A stretch of DNA of 64,000 nucleotides from Caprimulgus europaeus (GCA_907165065.1 OU015524.1:39375295-39439294); one strand, 5' to 3'. Positions 24,642-37,450 are shown, numbered from the stretch's first letter. Program-made: numbers and translations. Notes: generated by a model from the letters alone, not told the origin.

Positions 24642-27600
24642 CTAGGGAGGAAGGGAAAAGAAAGGATTAACTTGTCTTCTGGGTTCAGCGGTAACAACAC
24701 TACAGTACTGTAAGTAAAAAGCAAAGGCTGCAGCAGCCTTCTGAATTATGTATCACAAACGCTGGTCAAGAAGCACTCCAGTTAGTTGCACTGAGAGATC
24801 TTTATCAGTAAAAGCAGCATCTCAAGTCACACTAGGAGACTTGTTTTCCCCTGTGAGAGTCTGACACATGGTTCTACACTTTCTTTTTTAGAAGTCCTGA
24901 AAAGCTTAACCACCTCATTCTGTTTGAATAACTTCTATAAAAGGCAGAGAAATGCGGTAAGGTATGCTTTCTAGTCACTGCTAATTCCTCAGAAACAGAA
25001 ACTGCAAGAGAAATCTCCCTATTATCATAAAAAAGCACCCTGAAATCAAGCAGTCAAGAAGACAGTGCCAATGCTACAGTTACGTGGAGCCATGCAAACA
25101 GCTGTGGCTATTTACTGTGTCGGCCTCTGATGACCTTGCACAAGGCATCACTGTCTTACAGCACACAGGCAAGCACACACACATACTTAGGTTCACCAGA
25201 ACAAGAGAAGCTATAGGAGGCAAACCTGGTTCCAACTTCTCAAAACTATATAAAGCTGCATTAAATACTTGTTTTTACTGTGCATGAGTCATTAAGTGGT
25301 TTCATTGTCACTGTTCAAGGAGTGAGCTGTTTTACCTAACAACCTCCGTATTTGCTTCTGGTATTGCTTACACCAGTGCCAAGCTGGAGAAAGGGACAGC
25401 TGATGGGAGCGCTGCTCTGTGGTAAGCGAGCAGCATTTAACTTGTAATTATATCCCCGTGTTTATAGTCAATTTGAACACTAAATAGGACAAGACAGAAA
25501 ATGGGAACATGGCCATGCAGTTGAAGAGTATAGTAAAAACTTGGCCATATAGGCCAGATTTCAGGACAACTGCAGCTTTGTCAGTGTCTCACCCTACTTA
25601 CTTGTACCAGCCTTGCACATGAATCATCTCAAAAAAATTTTCCAGTACCACTGGAAGATCAAAGAGTCTACACAAAACACAGGACATACAATCAGTATGC
25701 CATTCACTGTTTTGAAAAAAAGAACTATTTAATTTTATGGAAGTTCACCATGGGAAAAATAGCCACCCCTTTTTTGGAGCACTTCAATGAAGCATCAGAA
25801 CAAATTCTGACAAGCACAAATTGCCAACTACCGATAAAAATCACAGTTGCCACTCCCCTCTTTGTCCTGGGTTAGTTGTTCCTGACCCTCTCCCTTGTGT
25901 TGATACACATGTGAGTGATCAGGCATTCAATCATATTGGCAACCCAATCATGTTAAAATAAAGCTGCAGAAGCAAAGCCCATTCAACTCCACAGTCAGAT
26001 ACTTTGCATGACCACTCGGGTATCTACGTGACCAGGACACAGGTGCTGGCAGAGCAATAACTTGACAAAAGCCTCTCAAGCAGAAGATTGACATTGTCTG
26101 TGGAACTTCAATCCCTTCGTTATTCTTTAACAGTAGGTTAAAAATTATTTTCAGTGTGATGGCTCTGTGGTGAAATACTGATAAAAATAACACGTTGTTC
26201 AATCTTTACTAGTGATCTCTGAAGCATCTGAAATGATTTTGAAATCCTGCTAATACTTTATTTACTAGGTCTCTCAGTGAGGAATGCACCCCTGCTCAGA
26301 CACAAGCCACGTGTGAAAACAGTGTTTAGTATTTTGGCAGCAAAGTCTTGTGCTTTGGACGTAAGCACAAATGAAACCTGAGAAACGGTGACATTTGCCC
26401 AAGGTAACAGAGACAGGAAGTTGGAAATTAGGCCAAACATTTCAAAGAACAGGAAGGAGATGATGCTCTGTAGCCACTTGGGAAGCACCTATAGACCTCC
26501 ATGTTCGTTTACCTCAGATAAAGCTGAAGAAAAGTGATTGCAGTTTTTGTGCATTAGATGATAAGCATTTCCTTTGAATTCTTTTCCAAGCTCTTCTACT
26601 ATTTTTTCTACGTCATCTTCCATAAAGTCAGTACTGCCTAGAACCACAGCCTCTCTAGAAGGGAAACAGAGAGAGTAGAAAGTGATCAGCCTTCCATGAT
26701 ACAGGTGGATTACTGTTCACACATTGCTCAAAAATCACCCCACTGTGGGTGGTGAGATCATTCTGCCCTCCCAGAATAACATAAGATTCTTTCTGTTCCG
26801 TTTTACAGCACCACTTTCATCTTTATCGTAAGAGATTATTTCCTTGCTGATTATCCACCTGTAGCTCACTTAAATTCTTTGCAATTTAACTCTGACAAAC
26901 ACTGGATGCATTCTTCCCCTCCTCTCCAAAGGATATTGTTTCTAAGAGACAGCTGAGAACAGGTAAGAGCTTGTAATGCAGGGAAGGGTCAAGGCAATCA
27001 CACTGACAAAGTGGAAAAGAGACACAGGGAAACTTTCAAGAGCAACATTTTTCAGCTTTTTCTTTGAATAAAAATTTCCCTACCTTGAAAAAGTTAGCCC
27101 ATTGTGTACACTGCATGAATAACAAAAGCTAGCCACGAGTCCAGACAATTTGAACACATTTAAGGAACTTAATGGTATGCTAAAAATAATGTTCTTTGCT
27201 GTAGACACTTCACTGTCACATCACCTCTGCCCACCTTTCATTTTTAAGTACAGAAAACACACTAATTTCTCAGAAAGTCAGAAATCCTGTAGTATCTTCC
27301 AACACATCCATCTTCAAAAATAAATGCAACAAGTTGTCTTTTTAATACGCCTTCTCCAAAGCAAGAAAATAGGTATCTTTCTTACTTAAATTTAAATGTT
27401 TCTCCTAGCTCAGAAGCATTTCCTGGTGAAATTTCAAATATTCCAGAAAAAGGGTATGGATGACCACCATAGGCAAATTCTGAAAGAGAAAGCTCAGATT
27501 TAACACAAATAGCACACAACAACAGTAAAGAACAACAAACCTCACTGACCAGAAGATCGCTCCACAGGGATCTAAAGCTAGAAATCAGACATCTTATTCA

Positions 27601-30600
27601 CATGGGTAACAAATGGAAGGAGCTGGAAATTAGTAGTTTTGTTAGTTATTAGTCAATCTACGTAAAAACTGATGGGAAATTTTCTATATCAGTGTACAGG
27701 TTGAACTTGAATAGCTTCACAGTAAGTATATATTCTCTGCATTGCATAATTGAGGATTTACAAGTTAAATTGTAAGTCCTAACAATGTTCTTTGTACATG
27801 CTTGTCTTTAAAAGTCCACTTACATATTTATAAATTAGGGATTCAAAGCACTGCATCCTCCAAGGTCTGATGGCGCTTCTATTCAGTGCACACTACAGCT
27901 GTAAGTAGGTTTTTTAAAATTTTTGGATTTGCAAGAGTTCAACTGCCCCGAGTTCTTTACTACAACAAAAAAGTAAACCAGTGCATACATCTGAAGCCTG
28001 CACAGAACATCTGCTAGCATAAGCACTTACAGTACATGAAAATACCATGGTGTGCTTCAGCTTCCTTCTGTGTCTGTAAGATAACACAGCATGCCACACC
28101 CAGAGCACAGTAAAAAGCTTTAAGCATGACTTCAAGCTTCCTTACTGCAAAACTCATAACACATTGTCCAAGTCTAGCATTCAGTTTTATGGATAATCTT
28201 TTTTACACCAGGTTAACAAATGAAGTTTGAGGTACTATAAAAAATGGAAGTCATTGTTCTAGCAGGGGTATGAGCTGCTATATGAGAAAGCTGTTATAAT
28301 CTGAACAGGAAGGGAGGCACATGTATTTGGCACAGCTCAAGGACCGGGTTTCAGGCGCAGCACTACTAAGAGGCAGGTCTTTCTGGTTTGGATTAAAAGA
28401 AATAAACAAAAAATTTGTTAGTTTGTTGCTTTGATAACACTTGCAAATCCAGTTACAATGTCACCATTATAGTAGCTGACACATCTGCAGTTCAAGGTAA
28501 CTTTGCACAACTGCTCTTTGGCCTGCGTGCCACAGCTGTTACGGCTTTTGCTTGCCTTCAAACACATTCCAAAAAACAAACAAAAAAAAGAACTGAAGTA
28601 GGTTTTTCTGCTTTAAATGCACGACTTTTACTGACACCATCATCTCAGAGCATCATTATACTGCTGGGCAGGAACAGCTCAGACCTGAGCCTGTGTTGCA
28701 GCATGCTCAGAAACACCTTCTGGCAGTGACGGGGATTCAAAGTGGCCTGAACAGACCAGGAAGCTGCACCCCCAAAGTACAACCTATTTAGCAACACTGG
28801 AATGTACTGCTGTATTTATCACAAGTGTATCTTTTGTAAGTAGTATGCATGAGATGCCTTTTAAAGAAACTGCACCTTTGACAGTTTCTTTAAACCTGTT
28901 TAAAACCTGTCTTAAACCAACCCACCAATAAGCAATAGACAGTTGTTTGTTTGTTTTTTCTGAGCATCATGCACCTTTAGGTGTCTACCAGCACCATACC
29001 ATTGTTTCTGTAGTTAAAAATTAACTCCTTGCATTTAGTGCTGGCAGAATACTGAGGAAACATGACTCAACCATGCTTACATGAAGCATGCACATGCTTT
29101 AACAATAGGCATTTCAAAACTTAAAATAAAGATTTATATGCCTAGCTGAATAAATTGCACACTTCTACACAAGAGTGCAAGATGACTACTGGATTATTCA
29201 TACACAAGGTTTTTTGCAGAGGCAGAAGAGATGAGAACTTAAGAGAAAACTAGGTTTCAGGAGATAGACTACCCTCACTACCTGAAAAGTGGCTTTCAAG
29301 TAACAGCATCACCAAAAACAGGAGTAAATTATGTTTTGCTTGTACGTACCTCGGCCATACACCTCTATACCTGAATGGAACACTCCAATTCCAAGGGAAG
29401 AAGTATATTCATTCATCCAATACTAAAAGGAAAGAAGAAAACAAAAAAAAAAAACTTTAGTTAGTTTCCAATACAGATTTGTCTTCTGATAGCAGGCTGA
29501 CATGTATTTGACCCCCACATCAAAAGCACAAAACCCTACCACAAAGTGAAACTGCACCACCCATTTCATGGGAACAGAACATGCCATTAAAAATTCCCCA
29601 GCTGTACACCCTGAATTAATTCCATCAGGTTCTACTCCAGTGTTTTAGTGCTGTCAATATCTGTCAGCCAAGGAGAAATCCAGATCACCTTTTGATTTGT
29701 CAACAAGTTACAGGTTGTAAGGTTTTCCATTAGGTGGAACACATTCTGGAACCAGTGGCAGTAATTTCACAGGAGTGCTTTTTTTTTTTTAAAGTAACAT
29801 CAGAATTGAGGACTGTAATGTCCACACATCAACTGTCATTTATAGCAGTGACCACACCCCCCAGAGGAGCACAAGACACACTCAGAGATAGACAAGATGG
29901 ACTGAAACTACCCTAGTATATTTTCTCTTTGTATACTCAGTCGATGGTCACCACAGAAGAGACTAAGCTCTCTCCAGGCTCCTGATGTGTGTGTCTCCAT
30001 ACACCAGGTGTAAGTCTTTTGCACAGGTCTAACACCTGTTTCCAATATATCACCTCCATCATAGCCAACAGATAATAGCTGCATTTCAAAAGGGAGCTAG
30101 GGAGTGATAATCAAAAAAAAAAACAAACCAAACAACAAAAGGGAAAAAGAAAAGAAAAAGACCTTCCTTTAGTGCTTTCTCTTGTCTTTTTCAAAAGCAG
30201 CAGCGAGTATCTATCAGGAGCTAACTATTATCCTCAAGACCTTAAAGATGCACAGAGCTTTGGAAAGGGAAACCCTCAAAATTACTGTCTTTCCTTAGCT
30301 GTATCACCACCCTCAAAATGTCAGTTTCCAAGCAGTAAAAATTTTCAAGTGACACATAGTTTAAATAGGAATCACAGAAAAAGGCTAAAAAAAAAAAAAA
30401 AAAAAAGAAAGAAAAAGAAAATAAAAAGCCTCAGTTGTGTCCTTAAAACTGAAATTGGTTAGCAAGAAAAACCTCTCAAAAATACAAGGAAAGCATTTTT
30501 TTGTCAATTATGCCAGTGGTGGGATATTTCCTCCCAGGTCACCTGGACCCAAAGAGCACTGTTGTGAATTTCTGCAAAGCAGATTTCAAAAAGTCAAAAA

Positions 30601-33600
30601 GTCCTGCTGGCAGGCAGGATACAGACTGAGGTAGCACCCCCAGCAAATCAGCATTTGTTTAGCAGACAGGAAGCAAAAGAAGCTATCTCCTTTACAGAAC
30701 CTGTTGACATAATAAGTGCTTTCTGGTGTGAAGTCACTATTAAAACAGCAAAACTGATGATAAAAATGTAAAAGGTTACAGGTGTCACACTTTGTTAAGG
30801 TCTGCTAGCTGGAGTTAGTGCATAATTTACAGGGCCATTACAAACATATTGGTGTATAATGTGCATTTCTGAGAGCTAGTTTTCTCCTAATAAAAATGAT
30901 ACACTAAAATTTGGACTGAGAAGCTATTAATGAAAACCAAGACAAGTTAAATGGCAAAAAGAGCAAGTTAGGCCAAAAGTTACAAATTTTCATGTGTAAG
31001 ATATGGATGTATTTGTCTTTTACAGTCATCCTTATTCTAAGTATCACCAAACCTAAAATAAATGGTCCCCCAAATTCAGTTACCAGCAGTTGCCAAACAC
31101 CAGTACATGATTTTTGCAGCCTAAAATTCACAGTTGTGGAAGCAGGCACATGACACAAATGACTATCTGGATAACAAGATGCTGATGCTCTCTTCTATAG
31201 ATAAGCCAGTTGTGGGAAATTTTGTCAACATTAATTAACAGAAGACAGATTTTGCTCCTTATATTTATTTAAGGTTAAGGCTCATTGAGATCTGTGGATA
31301 AATTTTGCTTAAGACTAAACCTTACCCTTGGCTTTAGTTTCTGGCTTTGTCAACACACTGCTACGTTAGCTAGTGGGGTACGGACAACTATACTAAACCA
31401 CCACCTCAGCCTATTTAAAGGGCTTAGCAGTTCTTTCCCTCCCCACTCCCAAAAAGAGCAGAGCACTAGTCTGTATGATCAAGCCACATCCAGAAATACA
31501 CTGGGTTACATTTACTCTGTATAGAAAGACCAGGGGCATAACAAGAAGAGAGCAAGGAACGAGAATGATGTTAAGACTACCCAAATAACTAAAGGGGTTT
31601 CTGAGCATAAAAAAAAGGGGGATTTTGTTCATTGAAGTGAAATCATTGTCCCCAGGAAAATGGAAGAGCTACTTCAACATACACCTGTTTCAGTTCTGAA
31701 GCCAGTTCTAGCCCACATTTTACCATTTCAAAATAGCTTTAGGTTTATATTTATAGTCAAAACCATAGGCACATTCAACATACACTTGGTCAGCACAGGA
31801 TGAAAGTATGTTTGCCTAATGAGAAGGTGTATCCAAATGAACCTAATCTAGAACTGAGCCAGACAGGGTCCCTCAGCATCTTTCCTCTCTTGGACGCTCA
31901 TTCAGCCAGAAAACTCTGGGCCCGGCCTCTGAATTCCAAATAATCTACACAGCACACATGCATCAGATCTGTTAATGCCAAGCAAGGTTATTGCTGCTCT
32001 CTGAAAATGGAACAAAAGTTACAACAGATACCCCTTAAGCAGCAGAAGTAATAAAGCCTACTTTGTTACCAGGCAGGAAAAAAGAAAAAATTATCCACTT
32101 TCCTCCCCTCCCACAGCCCCATGGAACATAATGCAAGGTAGAGGGAGAGGACAGAGAAGTGGGTCACTAACCCCCACATCAATCCGTACAGAGGCAGAGG
32201 AAAGGGACAGAAAGCTGCTCCAACAAGGTGCTCAGCAAGCCCAGTGCTGTACAAGCGCGCGCTCCTCCTCACTGGTGCCACCTAAACGCACGGGCTCGCT
32301 GGACAGCAAAGACCGAGCACTGGCGGCAAATCAAACAAGCGCTCACAGCTCTGCAAGAGGCGCCTAAAGCAAGGTGGCACCTCACTCAGTATTTCCAGTA
32401 AGAACAGAGGAGGTTAATTGAAGATAAAAGAATTTCAACAAAGCAGAATTACTTTCCCCCTAGGAATAGTAATTATATCTAATTATTACTTAATCTGGAT
32501 CAGCTATTGGAAGGTTGGTCACATTTTCTCATTGAACAGAACGCCTTATCTCACTGAAGGAAAAAATGCAGAACAAATGCAACAAAGTGTGCTGAATTTG
32601 GCTACAGTGGAAAAGATCATATATGACTTACAAAACAAAGATTGTAAATTAAATGACATCTATATAGCTCGATGGTTCAGTAACATGCCATAAGCTCTGG
32701 AATCCCAAACTGATCCCAACAGCTATATCCTTGCTTCCATTGCACAAACTGAATTCCCTTCAGTTAGTCTTGACAGGAGTTTTGCCACAGTAGAATGCAC
32801 AGAGGCAGCACAATCCCGTGTCGTCAGTATTTTGCAGTAAGTCAGTCTTGTAAAACAGGAATTCATGCAAATATTAGAGAAGTATTTTTCTATGTGCACA
32901 AGGAAGTTATGTCATTGAAATAAAAGAAAAACACTAATCCCAGTGCTTCAAAAATATCTTTTGTTGCTTTCTTCAGAGCTTTCATTTATGTTAATACTTT
33001 AGATTGTTATAGCCTTATTTGACAAGGGAAAAAAATAGGATGCTACTTTGGACACAAAAAAAGCTAGACTCCTAAAAATAGCAGTTAGTTAAAATGAAAC
33101 TATAAAGTACTCTGCTTCTCAAAACACAATATATCAAAGTCTTCACCCTACCCTTTTAATGATCATAAAAGATGTTCAAAGGCATGAACTGCAGCACGTA
33201 AATATGCCCTTAAGCTTCTCTCTCCCTGTAAACTTACCCGTACTTCAAAGTCTGCTTTCTTGTTCAACACACAGACCCCTCCTTGCCCTTTAGTTTTATC
33301 ACAGATTTTAGCTTTTTCAAGCGCTAAGGACAATGGAAGGGCACATGCTCCAAAATCAACCGACTCGGTCCTGTAAGGAGTTTCAACAGCAGCAAGGTCA
33401 CCTAGTACTCCCCTGCATACCTAAGCAGCTGTCTGAGAAACGAGGCTACAGTTAGCACTTGGGTTAAAATAAAGCTGTTTGTGCAACTGTTACAATTATA
33501 GTAGTGTTGATTCTGTCAGCCAGGTGACTAACAGTGGTTTCTTGTCCACAAAAAAACCCAACCCCAAACCCAAACTACAAAAAACCCCAAACCCACCTCC

Positions 33601-36491
33601 AAGTGATGCAAAATGTCAGAAGCAAACAGTAAACCTGCCAGTGCCTCAATACATGTTTGGCAGGATTTGAGGAACAAAAGGAACTTCAAAAGAGCCATCA
33701 GGAATGCCTCTTCCCTTCTCCCCGCCCCACAACGCCGTACCATTGATTTCAGCAGGCTGTCTACATGCCGCAATGGAACTGCTGTGCAACATGAAAGTAA
33801 GGCTTTAGCTTAAGCTCCAGCTTCAACCAGGTTTCAAATGGACTGAGACATCGTTCAGCAAAAGAGTTCAAGGTATATTGACAGCGTCTTTCACACGCTG
33901 TGGGAACCTCAGTTCTTCTTTCCAGTCTAAAGGAAAATCTGTTTCTCTACTGGTCAAATAATGTAGACATTGTTGTAAAACAACAAACACAGCTGAAGCA
34001 GGATATAGAAATATTCGGCTTAGTGGTCTCAGCTTACACTATGTATAATTTGTGGTGATGTACAGCTTCGAGAAATACCACAACTGCAGATCAACGTACC
34101 AGAAAGCCACTCCTATCTATGATCAAACATCTGCAAATAAATGTGCTTGCTCGCTTCTTTTGGAGAACAAGTTCCTTCCACAGATGGTGGCTTTAGAGAC
34201 TATGCTACTTCTTGATGTAGGCAGAGCCCCACTAATCACAACAGGACAACTATCAGTCCCCGACACGTCCTAAGGAAAAGTATGACACTAGTTTTTATAA
34301 GCACAACCTTCCTGTTGCCTTTTTTTCCCCTCTCTTCCCTCCTGTCAACTGTCAGCCTTCCTAGGATGGCTGGAGTAAAACTGGTAACAGTATTTCAACT
34401 CTGGAAGAAAAAGGAAGGAGGATATGGGTTGCAGCAAAGAAATCTAAGGTGTAAGAGATAAAGGAGAACGATGTGAATGAAAGAGCAGACTAATACAACA
34501 GGATAAGAAAAGACATGCTGAAGTCACACCCCACCAATGCTATCATCATAGTGAGAATGAAGGTTCTCACAGCGGCCATGGCCTTACTTTCCAGGCAGGT
34601 ACTCACAAGGGAGACAGGCAGTCTATTCTGTTAGTTCTCACAGCCTACCTGTGAACTGGGCCCTGGCGACACTTTGCACAGCTAAGCAAGTCTTTGTGAG
34701 AACACTGGGTCTTCCATCTTAGTGAGTCAAAAGTGTGTCAAGTCTTGACTTCAAAGATACCATCTTATGTAAGAGTCCCGAAACTGAAGTCCTACTTCTT
34801 TCTCTGTACAAATATTTATAGCTAATATATGTAAAACCATCTCTTTTCATGCTCAAAGAGCTTCTCCAATGTGTATTTTTTAAACTGTAGTCCAGAGAAG
34901 GCATACATATGCATATAACAGAGCATCCCTCCCTCCTTAAGTCTAGCATAAATAAGGCACACCGACTTTTTGTCATATCAGCATCACGTATGAGCTCAAC
35001 CACGTGAGCAAAGAGCAAATTTTTTTTTTTCCTCTCAGAAAAATCACAGTAAGCAGACTGCTCATATCTCTGTCCTCCCTTCATTTGCTACAGTGAAAAA
35101 CAAAGTAGAAGTAACAGGTTATATTTGCAGAAGACAGAACTTGGACACAGGAGGAGGGGAAAAAAAAAATATTTGACAGGGACATTGATTTCTTTAACTA
35201 TTATGGTGAAAAAAAATAATCATATAATCTCATATATAATTTTAGTTACAAGCCAGACAGCTCTTTATTGATTGTTATTAAATATTCTGGCGTTAGAGCT
35301 TGAGTATTCCCTGCATTTTCTCTCTGCTGACAGTCACTAACTCTACACTATACACCTCCACCCGTTATAAAACACCAACAGTTCATTTTAAAATGGTGGT
35401 GGTAGGAAAGCCCATCCAAAATAAGCCAAGTAACGCAAACAATGTTACCTGAAGCTAGTTGACAATCTTACTGTACCTCAAAACATGGTCCAAGAACTAG
35501 TGCTACGGGCTCAAAACATGGTCCAAGAACTAGTGCTACTTGCTCTAATCTCCAGTGACTGAAACGCATTAACGGATAATATTTTCTTAATATTACTTAT
35601 CCACACCTCCTGTTCCATGCAGGTACTTACACCTCATTTGTTACCATGGCACTTGAGCAGCTTCCAGCTGAACATACGACAATACAGCAGTTGCTGTAGG
35701 TGTCACAGAAAGATTACCCAGAAGAGAATGAAGGTGAGCTCATAGGGCTGCAAATCGAGCTGGGGCAATTCCCTTATTCCTACCGAGATGTGGCCATACT
35801 GAAGCTCTTAAAAAAAATCTGGTCTAGAAAAAAATAATCATTACTGACACAGCGCTAAAAAACTCTTATCCCTACACAGACAGCGGTCACCCCTAACTCC
35901 TGTCCTGCTGGAAAACCAGCCACTTCCATGGTTTCCAGGAGGAGGAGAGGCTGGGCCTCCCCTGCGGAGCCCCGGGGGCAGGGCCAGAGGAGGAAGCACA
36001 GCCCGGGGACGATCCCTCACAGCGGGGACAGGGGAAGAGCTTCCCCGGCGACAGGGAGCGGACCTACCTGTCACTGTAAGACCCGGCCCGCAGCACCGCA
36101 AACTTTTGCTGGGGATCACACGAGACCTGTAAAACCTGACAGAGCTCCGCACACCATCGCCCCCGCCCCCGCTTCGCTCCTTCTCCCGCTCCACCGCCCC
36201 GCGGCCGAGAGCCCCCGGGGCCAGCTCGGGCGGGGAGCGGCTGGGGAAGGAAGAGCAGGAAAACTTTCCCGCCGCCCTCGCCCCCGCCGCCCCCGCAGGA
36301 CGCTCCGCGCCGCAGCCCCCACGGACCTCCCGGGAGGGGGCCAGCACCTCCGCCCGCGGCCGCCGCCACAGGTGGGGTCCGCGCCACCCCCAACGGCCCC
36401 AGGCCGGGCCTGGCCGCCGCGGCGAGCCCCTGGCGCCGGGCCGGGCGCTCACCATGTCGTAGACGTTGAGGATCACCAGCTGGTTCGCCAT
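24408..36491 (-). CDS. DESI2: DESI2 (PPPDE1), deSUMOylating isopeptidase 2 / deubiquitinase, complete, five coding exons
   Basis: Coding exons in order are 36491-36453, 29422-29350, 27479-27386, 26654-26513 and 24641-24408. They total 582 nt, giving 193 residues plus TAA, one fewer than human (194). All introns are GT-AG and all phases join (0, 1, 2, 0). The protein is a PPPDE-fold papain-like cysteine peptidase. The catalytic pair is visible as His29 in VFHSG (exon 2) and Cys107 in HKNCNHF (exon 4), matching His30 and Cys108 of the human protein. The family is known for cleaving ubiquitin chains, and a palmitoyl-thioesterase activity has been reported; it is mainly cytoplasmic. Residues about 14-116 form the catalytic domain. 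The tail from residue 117 holds a Cys-rich [11 protein letters not shown] segment and an acidic/alanine stretch ending in GRHTKF. The ATG at 36,491 sits in a CpG island, as expected for a housekeeping gene. Intron 1 is about 7 kb and is the longest. No lesions were seen. Confidence 0.97.
26513..26654 (-). CDS. DESI2: DESI2 coding exon 4, carries the catalytic cysteine
   Basis: This 142-nt exon encodes [11 protein letters not shown] through HFSSALSE. The acceptor is TTCCCTTCTAG and the donor is [18 protein letters not shown] contains the nucleophile Cys107. The exon ends in phase 0, so exon 5 begins on a full codon. Confidence 0.95.
27386..27479 (-). CDS. DESI2: DESI2 coding exon 3
   Basis: This 94-nt exon encodes [13 protein letters not shown] through ELGETFKF and two bases of the next Lys codon. 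The acceptor is CTTTCAG and the donor is GTAAGA. The encoded segment is essentially identical to the mammalian protein, which shows strong constraint. Confidence 0.95.
29350..29422 (-). CDS. DESI2: DESI2 coding exon 2, carries the catalytic histidine
   Basis: This 73-nt exon encodes YWMNEYTSS...GIEVYGR plus the first base of the next Glu codon. The acceptor is CCTTTTAG and the donor is GTACGT. VFHSG supplies the active-site His29. The residue after TSS is Leu where human has Ile, a conservative change. Confidence 0.95.
30378..30427 (+). repeat. A-rich low-complexity tract
   Basis: An A20 run is followed by GAAAGAAAAAGAAAATAAAA. It lies in DESI2 intron 1. Confidence 0.9.
33238..33370 (-). other. 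Exon-like segment inside DESI2 intron 1 (candidate poison exon)
   Basis: On the minus strand this 133-nt block has a good acceptor (GAAACTCCTTACAG) and a perfect donor (CGG followed by GTAAGT). One frame is open for 44 codons, including [15 protein letters not shown] and [11 protein letters not shown], which I do not recognise. Spliced between DESI2 exons 1 and 2 it would read ATG GAC CGA GTC GGT TGA, stopping after four codons, so inclusion would destroy the product. It could be a regulatory cassette exon, an exon of an unrecognised nested transcript, or chance. Confidence 0.3.
35477..35539 (+). repeat. 33-bp-step tandem duplication in DESI2 intron 1
   Basis: CTCAAAACATGGTCCAAGAA plus CTAGTGCTAC occurs twice, with three bases (GGG) between. 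The copies are identical, so it is recent. Confidence 0.93.
36453..36491 (-). CDS. DESI2: DESI2 coding exon 1
   Basis: This encodes 13 residues, [13 protein letters not shown], beginning at the ATG at 36491-36489 in a GC-rich context. The donor GTGAGC follows directly (36,452-36,447), in phase 0. The human protein starts MGANQ, so this bird copy is one residue shorter at the N terminus. Reading past the donor gives only a chance GC-rich frame. Confidence 0.95.
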
Positions 36492-36897
36492 CGCCGGCGG
36501 CCCGCGGGCGCCCCCCGCCCGCTCGGTCGCTCCGGCTCCGGCGGCGGCGCTGCTCAGGCCGGCGGCGGGGCGGTGGGGACCCCCGGGGGCCGCTTCCTCC
36601 TCGTCCTGCCTGTTGCTGCGGGGCGGGGGGGGGCGGCGGGCACCATGGAGCCGCCGCCGCGGAGGGACGGGGCCTCGCCCCCGGGAGACGCGCTCAGCCC
36701 GCGGCTGGCGGCGGGGGCCGGGCGGCGCGGGGGGGGAGCGGGTGCGGGCCCCACCCCGCTGGCGATGGCGGTGCCGGTGGCGGCGGGAGGAGAGGGGGAG
36801 GCGCGGCGGTCAGGGCGCGGGCGGGGGAGAGGCGCAGGCAGCGCTCGCGCCCTGCCTGGCGCTGGCGCCGGGGCCGCGGGACGGCCGGGCCGCCCCG

Positions 36898-36902
36898 CCA
36901 AT
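36898..36902 (+). promoter_or_regulatory. CCAAT box (NF-Y type)
   Basis: CGCCAATGGGCG contains a CCAAT core with GC-rich flanks, between the DESI2 ATG and the ZNF143-like pair. NF-Y can act in either orientation. Motif only. Confidence 0.35.
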
Positions 36903-36963
36903 GGGCGCAAAATGGAGCCGCTCGAGCCCGCCCCCATCTTCCGAGGGGAGCCGGCCGGCGGAG

Positions 36964-36985
36964 ACTACAGCTCCCGGCGCACAGC
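36964..36985 (+). promoter_or_regulatory. ZNF143/THAP11-type (SBS) motif, copy 1
   Basis: ACTACAGCTCCCGGC resembles the vertebrate ACTACAnnTCCCA core bound by ZNF143 at CpG-island promoters. It is about 470 bp upstream of the DESI2 ATG. A second copy follows 34 bp later in the same orientation. This is a motif match by eye. Confidence 0.55.
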
Positions 36986-36997
36986 GCGGCGGGAAGG

Positions 36998-37019
36998 ACT
37001 ACGGCTCCCGGCCTGCCAA
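36998..37019 (+). promoter_or_regulatory. ZNF143/THAP11-type (SBS) motif, copy 2
   Basis: ACTACGGCTCCCGGCCTGCC repeats the core of the first copy with a CG in place of CA. Two copies in tandem at a 34-bp step make a chance match less likely. Confidence 0.5.
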
Positions 37020-37427
37020 GCGCCGCTCCGCCGCCGGGGGCGCGGCCCGGGGGTGGGGGTAGCTGTAGGGGCTTCCTCCGCCCCGGGTTCACGGCGGAGG
37101 GGCAAAGGCTGCGTGGGCGGGACGAGGCTCCCCTGTCCGTGTTCTGTGCGCTGCCTTTCCCGTCTCCGTCCTGGGGAGGTGTCTGGGGGCGTGAGCTGGA
37201 CGGAGAGCCCCGGTGCGAGCTGCTGAGCCGGCGGCTGCTGCCCGCCGGGCGGGCACTGCGCACCCCTCGCGGGGACCGGGCCGGGCAGCCCCGCGCTTTG
37301 GCAGCTGCTGTGCTCTGCCGGGCCGCCGTGTGCCCTGTGCCGTGTGGGACGTGACACACGTAGGCTGAGGGGCTCGGTGTTCGGCGGCAGGAAGGTCTGT
37401 TGGGACCGTGTGGGAAGCATCCCCCGG

Positions 37428-37440
37428 CACCGCCATTTTG
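37428..37440 (+). promoter_or_regulatory. YY1-like site at the island edge
   Basis: CACCGCCATTTTG contains the GCCATTTT / AAAATGGC form recognised by YY1 near start sites. It lies at the far edge of the CpG island and could mark a divergent start. This is a single motif with weak support. Confidence 0.3.
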
Positions 37441-37450
37441 TGCTGCTGTG

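Larger units (their letters stand above)
35930..37450. promoter_or_regulatory. CpG island spanning the DESI2 start
   Basis: The sequence switches abruptly from AT-rich to very GC- and CpG-rich near 35,930 and back near 37,450. The DESI2 ATG lies inside at 36,491. GGGCGG boxes, a CCAAT box at 36,898-36,902 and two ZNF143-like motifs lie upstream of the ATG. Long open frames in several registers here are a by-product of the base composition. The symmetry suggests a promoter that may fire in both directions, but only the DESI2 side has a recognised gene. Confidence 0.85.

Noticed and set aside
35928-37226. Plus-strand open frame of 432 codons in the CpG island
   Set aside because: Extremely Pro/Arg/Gly/Ala-rich, overlaps the DESI2 first exon antisense, and the region is open in several registers because GC-rich DNA has few stops.
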